Below are positions 5,884 to 7,942 of a stretch of 7,942 nucleotides of DNA, piece by piece. The notes beneath the pieces are model-generated. The model saw only the letters and a program-made list of their open reading frames with translations. It ran no database searches and had not been told where the DNA came from. Numbering within the stretch: position 1 is the first letter of the stretch; every line of letters starts with the position of its first letter. A program made the translations under genes and the position numbers. Source of the stretch: DSAR01 sp034437315 (GTDB lineage Bacteria; Chloroflexota; Anaerolineae; B4-G1); the NCBI GenBank assembly GCA_034437315.1, contig DAOTUC010000222.1, positions 1 to 7,942 of the forward strand, read 5' to 3'.

Positions 5884-6038
5884 CACAGTGAGTATCTTCT
5901 CAATAACTTGTGGTGAATCTGTTCGTAGTGCGCGCGCTAGATAGCGCCGCTATCTAGCGGCTTCAGTGCGCTTTCAGGAGCGCTGAAGCGCCTACTACGA
6001 ACAAGCACTCGGTTTATTGCGTAAGGCGCCACAGTGAG
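5884..6038. repeat. Direct repeats flanking the 5920-6003 element
   Basis: CACAGTGAG is found at 5884-5892 and again at 6030-6038. Each copy is followed by a related segment, TATCTTCTCAATAA (from 5893) and TATCATCAATAA (from 6047), so a short tract looks duplicated on either side of the structured element. The copies are not immediately adjacent to the element's outer stem, so they are not a simple target-site duplication. Confidence 0.4.
5920..6003. repeat. Three-way-junction inverted-repeat element
   Basis: The outer arms TGTTCGTAGT (5920-5929) and ACTACGAACA (5994-6003) are a perfect 10-bp inverted repeat. Inside are two nested hairpins: CGCTAGATAGC/GCTATCTAGCG (5935-5945 with 5949-5959; 11 bp, loop GCC), and GCTTCAG/CTGAAGC (5960-5966 with 5983-5989) extended by CGCT/AGCG after a 2-nt bulge. 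No T-run follows. The topology resembles the element at 2887-2958. From memory, TTCGTAGT...ACTACGAA units are common dispersed repeats in some Chloroflexota, which would fit a mobile repeat. It lies in the 281-bp gap between rdgB and the ATPase gene. Confidence 0.65.
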
Positions 6039-6136
6039 CAAGAATTTATCATCAATAAGCCTTATTGGCTCTGGCTTGTCCAGTTTAGGTAGCTCATTAA
6101 ACAAGGTCAATATGCATTAACATGACGAGGTGATGT

Positions 6137-7276
6137 ATGCTTAAGCGAATTTATATAGATAATTACAAGAGCTTGGTGAACGTCGAGTTCCCGGTCAAGG
6201 AAATTAATCTATTGCTAGGGGCGAACGGCTCCGGTAAATCGGCCGTTTTTGAATGCCTCAAAGGAGTGCGAGACTTTGTGTGTATGGGGCGACGCTTACT
6301 TGGTGTCTTCCCTTCGGAAAGACTCACGAGATGGCAGAATGTCTCTTATCAGACCATCGAACTCGAAGTCGATGGCAATGGCGGCGTGTATAAATATGCG
6401 TTATCCGTAGAGCACTATGAGGGTCAGGAAAAAGCTCGCGTGGATCACGAGCATCTGTTTTTCGATGGTCATCCTTTGTTGAGATTAGAGAAGGGGGATG
6501 TGTATCTGTATCGCGATGATTTTTCCGAAGGGCCCAGTTATTCGGTTGACTGGACTTTATCCGCTGTAGGAGCTATTCCGTCCCGACACGACAACACTAA
6601 ATTAACGTGGTTCAAGGAGTATTTGAATCGTTTTATCATCGTGCAGATTGTCCCCCCAATGATGGCCGAGGAAAGCCCTCAAGAACAGGCGATACCCTCT
6701 ACACATTTAGAAAATTTCACATCTTGGTATCGGTATATCTCACAGGATCAAGGAATGGCCTTTCGGTTGATGCAGGAGTTGCGGCAAGTGCTCCCCGGAT
6801 TTGACTATTTTAAATTTGAACCTTATGGAGAGAAGCATAGATTATTAAACGTCTACTTTCGGGACGATAGCGACAATGGTTCAGAATCATCTATCCCATA
6901 TGATTACGGTGAATTGTCTGATGGCCAAAAGATGCTGATAGCGCTCTATGGTTTGGTCTATGCTGCTCGGATTGAGTCTGGATCTAATTATACTTTATGC
7001 ATCGATGAACCTGAGAACTTCTTAGCCTTGCCGGAGATTCAACCCTGGATAATGGAACTCTACGATAGCTGCATGGATGGCCAAATGCAAGCGTTGTTAA
7101 TCTCGCATCATCCCGAATTTATTGATTATCTCTTAGCTTCGCCTGTGGGATATTGGTTTGAGCGCATGAGCAATCGTCCGACGCGCGTTAAACCCATCAC
7201 CGCCCAAGAGCAAGGGCAAGAGAGTACAGGACTGTCGATTTCCGAACTTATCGCCAGAGGCTGGCTGAATGGATAG
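6137..7276 (+). CDS. RecF/SMC-like AAA ATPase, candidate defence component
   Basis: This 379-residue ATPase has ABC/SMC-type motifs. LKRIYIDNYKSLVNVEFPV opens the fold, Walker A is GANGSGKS (28-35), the signature is ELSDGQKM (259-266), Walker B is LCIDEPENF (287-295) and the H-loop is LISHHPEF (321-328). The roughly 220 residues between Walker A and the signature lack a long coiled coil, so it matches the AAA15/AAA21 group rather than a true SMC. The ATG at 6137 has GAGG (6127-6130) six bases upstream. Its stop overlaps by 8 bp the start of a small Toprim-like gene, implying coupled translation and a physical partnership. Paired ATPase and Toprim proteins include OLD/Gabija-type, PARIS and AbiL-like anti-phage systems; membership here is inference. 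Codons are more A/T-ending than in metG, sigA or rdgB, consistent with horizontal acquisition. No clear promoter is visible. Confidence 0.9.
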   Translation: MLKRIYIDNYKSLVNVEFPVKEINLLLGANGSGKSAVFECLKGVRDFVCMGRRLLGVFPSERLTRWQNVSYQTIELEVDGNGGVYKYALSVEHYEGQEKARVDHEHLFFDGHPLLRLEKGDVYLYRDDFSEGPSYSVDWTLSAVGAIPSRHDNTKLTWFKEYLNRFIIVQIVPPMMAEESPQEQAIPSTHLENFTSWYRYISQDQGMAFRLMQELRQVLPGFDYFKFEPYGEKHRLLNVYFRDDSDNGSESSIPYDYGELSDGQKMLIALYGLVYAARIESGSNYTLCIDEPENFLALPEIQPWIMELYDSCMDGQMQALLISHHPEFIDYLLASPVGYWFERMSNRPTRVKPITAQEQGQESTGLSISELIARGWLNG

Positions 7277-7806
7277 ATACACACAGGTCGTCATCGTTTG
7301 CGAGGACCGACAACAGGAAGTGTTCGCGCGGCACTTTTTTGGTGCATTGTGGAATCAATCGCCGTCGCATTCGTGTGGAACTTGCACCACAGGGGTTAGG
7401 GGCTGGAGAGCAATACGTTCGCGAGCAATATCCGACAGAGGTTCAAAGCTATCGATCTCAGTGTCAGCATCTTAACATCGCATTGGTAGTTATCATCGAC
7501 GCGGATCAAAATAGCGTGAGTGAACGACACCACCAATTAGATCGTAGCTTGACAGAACATGGTTTATCAAAGCGAGGCCCTGAGGAAAGGATAGGCTTAT
7601 TTGTCCCGCGAAGAAATATCGAGACGTGGATTCACTATTTGCAAGGGAAGAGCGTCAATGAAGTGGACAAATATCCCAAGCTTTCCCGTGAAGGAGAATG
7701 CAAACCTTTTGTAGCCGATCTGGCGCAAAATCGCCATCAGCCACTACCGGTGGAAGCCCCCGCTTCTTTGAGAGCGGCATGCGATGAGTTGGATCGGATT
7801 CCATAG
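7269..7806 (+). CDS. Toprim-like partner protein, frameshifted at T6 run
   Basis: The gene starts at ATG 7269, inside the end of the ATPase gene. Read as one frame it breaks at TTTTTT (7335-7340): codons to 7337 give MDRYTQVVIVCEDRQQEVFA-RHF, and the good frame resumes one base later at 7339 through to the TAG at 7804-7806. Removing one T restores about 178 residues. The joined protein has a Toprim-like layout: strand plus Glu (VVIVCED, E12), the DxD strand ALVVIIDAD (D77, D79), then FVPRRNIETW (111-120), similar in position to the E-x-W motif of RloB/DUF4276-type proteins. This suggests a metal-dependent nuclease activated by the ATPase. The frameshift could be a homopolymer read error, a real inactivating mutation, or transcriptional slippage or +1 recoding. 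A TTG start at 7339 would lose strand 1 and its Glu, so I reject it. Exact family unassigned. Confidence 0.75.
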
Positions 7807-7861
7807 CCCTCTTGGGTTTTCGAAGCGGTAGAGCTCCGCAGAGGGGATGAGGAGGCCAACA

Positions 7862-7924
7862 ATGGGGTTGATGGGAGAGGGAGGGCTACGTGTAAAGCCA
7901 GAAACGAAGCAGAAACGGCAATGA
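7862..7924 (+). CDS. Possible 20-codon leader ORF coupled to a truncated gene
   Basis: An AGGAGG (7850-7855) stands six bases before ATG 7862, an ideal ribosome binding site. The frame encodes only 20 residues (MGLMGEGGL-RVKPETKQKRQ) and stops at TGA 7922-7924. That stop overlaps ATG 7921 in an ATGA arrangement, and the new frame (MKCQKLV...) runs off the window edge. It could be a leader peptide coupled to a downstream gene, the start of a frameshifted gene, or chance. No family is recognisable. Confidence 0.25.
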   Translation: MGLMGEGGLRVKPETKQKRQ

Positions 7925-7942
7925 AATGCCAAAAACTGGTTG

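Noticed and set aside
6109..6129. GTCA...TGAC dyad as an operator ahead of the ATPase gene
   Set aside because: Only about half of the paired positions match; the symmetry is no better than expected in A/T-rich DNA.
1..7942. CRISPR array
   Set aside because: No regularly spaced direct repeats of 20-40 bp are present; the repeats seen are inverted pairs of different families.

Overview
The window reads as chromosomal DNA from a bacterium with moderately high G+C and strong GGAGG-type ribosome binding sites. The lipoprotein style (short acylated signal, Pro-rich linker, one LamG-like domain) and the many dispersed quasi-palindromic repeats between genes fit a Chloroflexota (Anaerolineae-like) genome. 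That assignment is an impression from family knowledge and was not tested.

Layout. Positions 1-282 hold no gene but contain a 100-bp inverted-repeat element. Positions 283-2802 (minus) carry metG (methionyl-tRNA synthetase, GTG start) followed by a small lipoprotein gene, probably one transcription unit. A perfect bidirectional-looking terminator at 2857-2887 sits next to a compact three-way-junction structure (2887-2958). With a possible promoter at 2968-2997, this may be a small RNA gene on the minus strand, or the structured 3' end of the sigA mRNA. Positions 3002-4674 (minus) carry yceD (DUF177) and the primary sigma factor gene sigA/rpoD, 17 bp apart, behind a near-consensus sigma-70 promoter at 4758-4786. 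The divergent intergenic region up to 5267 is gene-poor and holds two further inverted-repeat elements. rdgB (dITP/XTP pyrophosphatase) is on the plus strand at 5268-5855. A repeat-rich 281-bp gap then leads to a two-gene plus-strand cassette.

The core genes do ordinary housekeeping: translation (metG), transcription initiation (sigA), rRNA/ribosome-associated function (yceD) and nucleotide-pool sanitation (rdgB). The cassette at 6137-7806 is different. It encodes a RecF/SMC-like AAA ATPase that overlaps by 8 bp a small protein with Toprim-like motifs (Glu after strand 1, IDAD, then R-N-I-E-T-W). Its codons are visibly more A/T-ending than those of the neighbours. This organisation resembles known ATPase plus Toprim-nuclease anti-phage pairs (OLD/Gabija, PARIS and AbiL-like logic), so it is the best candidate for an accessory defence system here. 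The second gene has a one-base frameshift at a run of six T (7335-7340), which is a sequencing error, a true mutation or a recoding site.

The most unusual non-coding signal is a recurring architecture: pairs of inverted, individually quasi-palindromic units (9-108, 4927-4981, 5074-5218) and two three-way-junction structures (2887-2958, 5920-6003). The sequences differ but the designs are similar, suggesting several families of REPIN-like elements in this genome.
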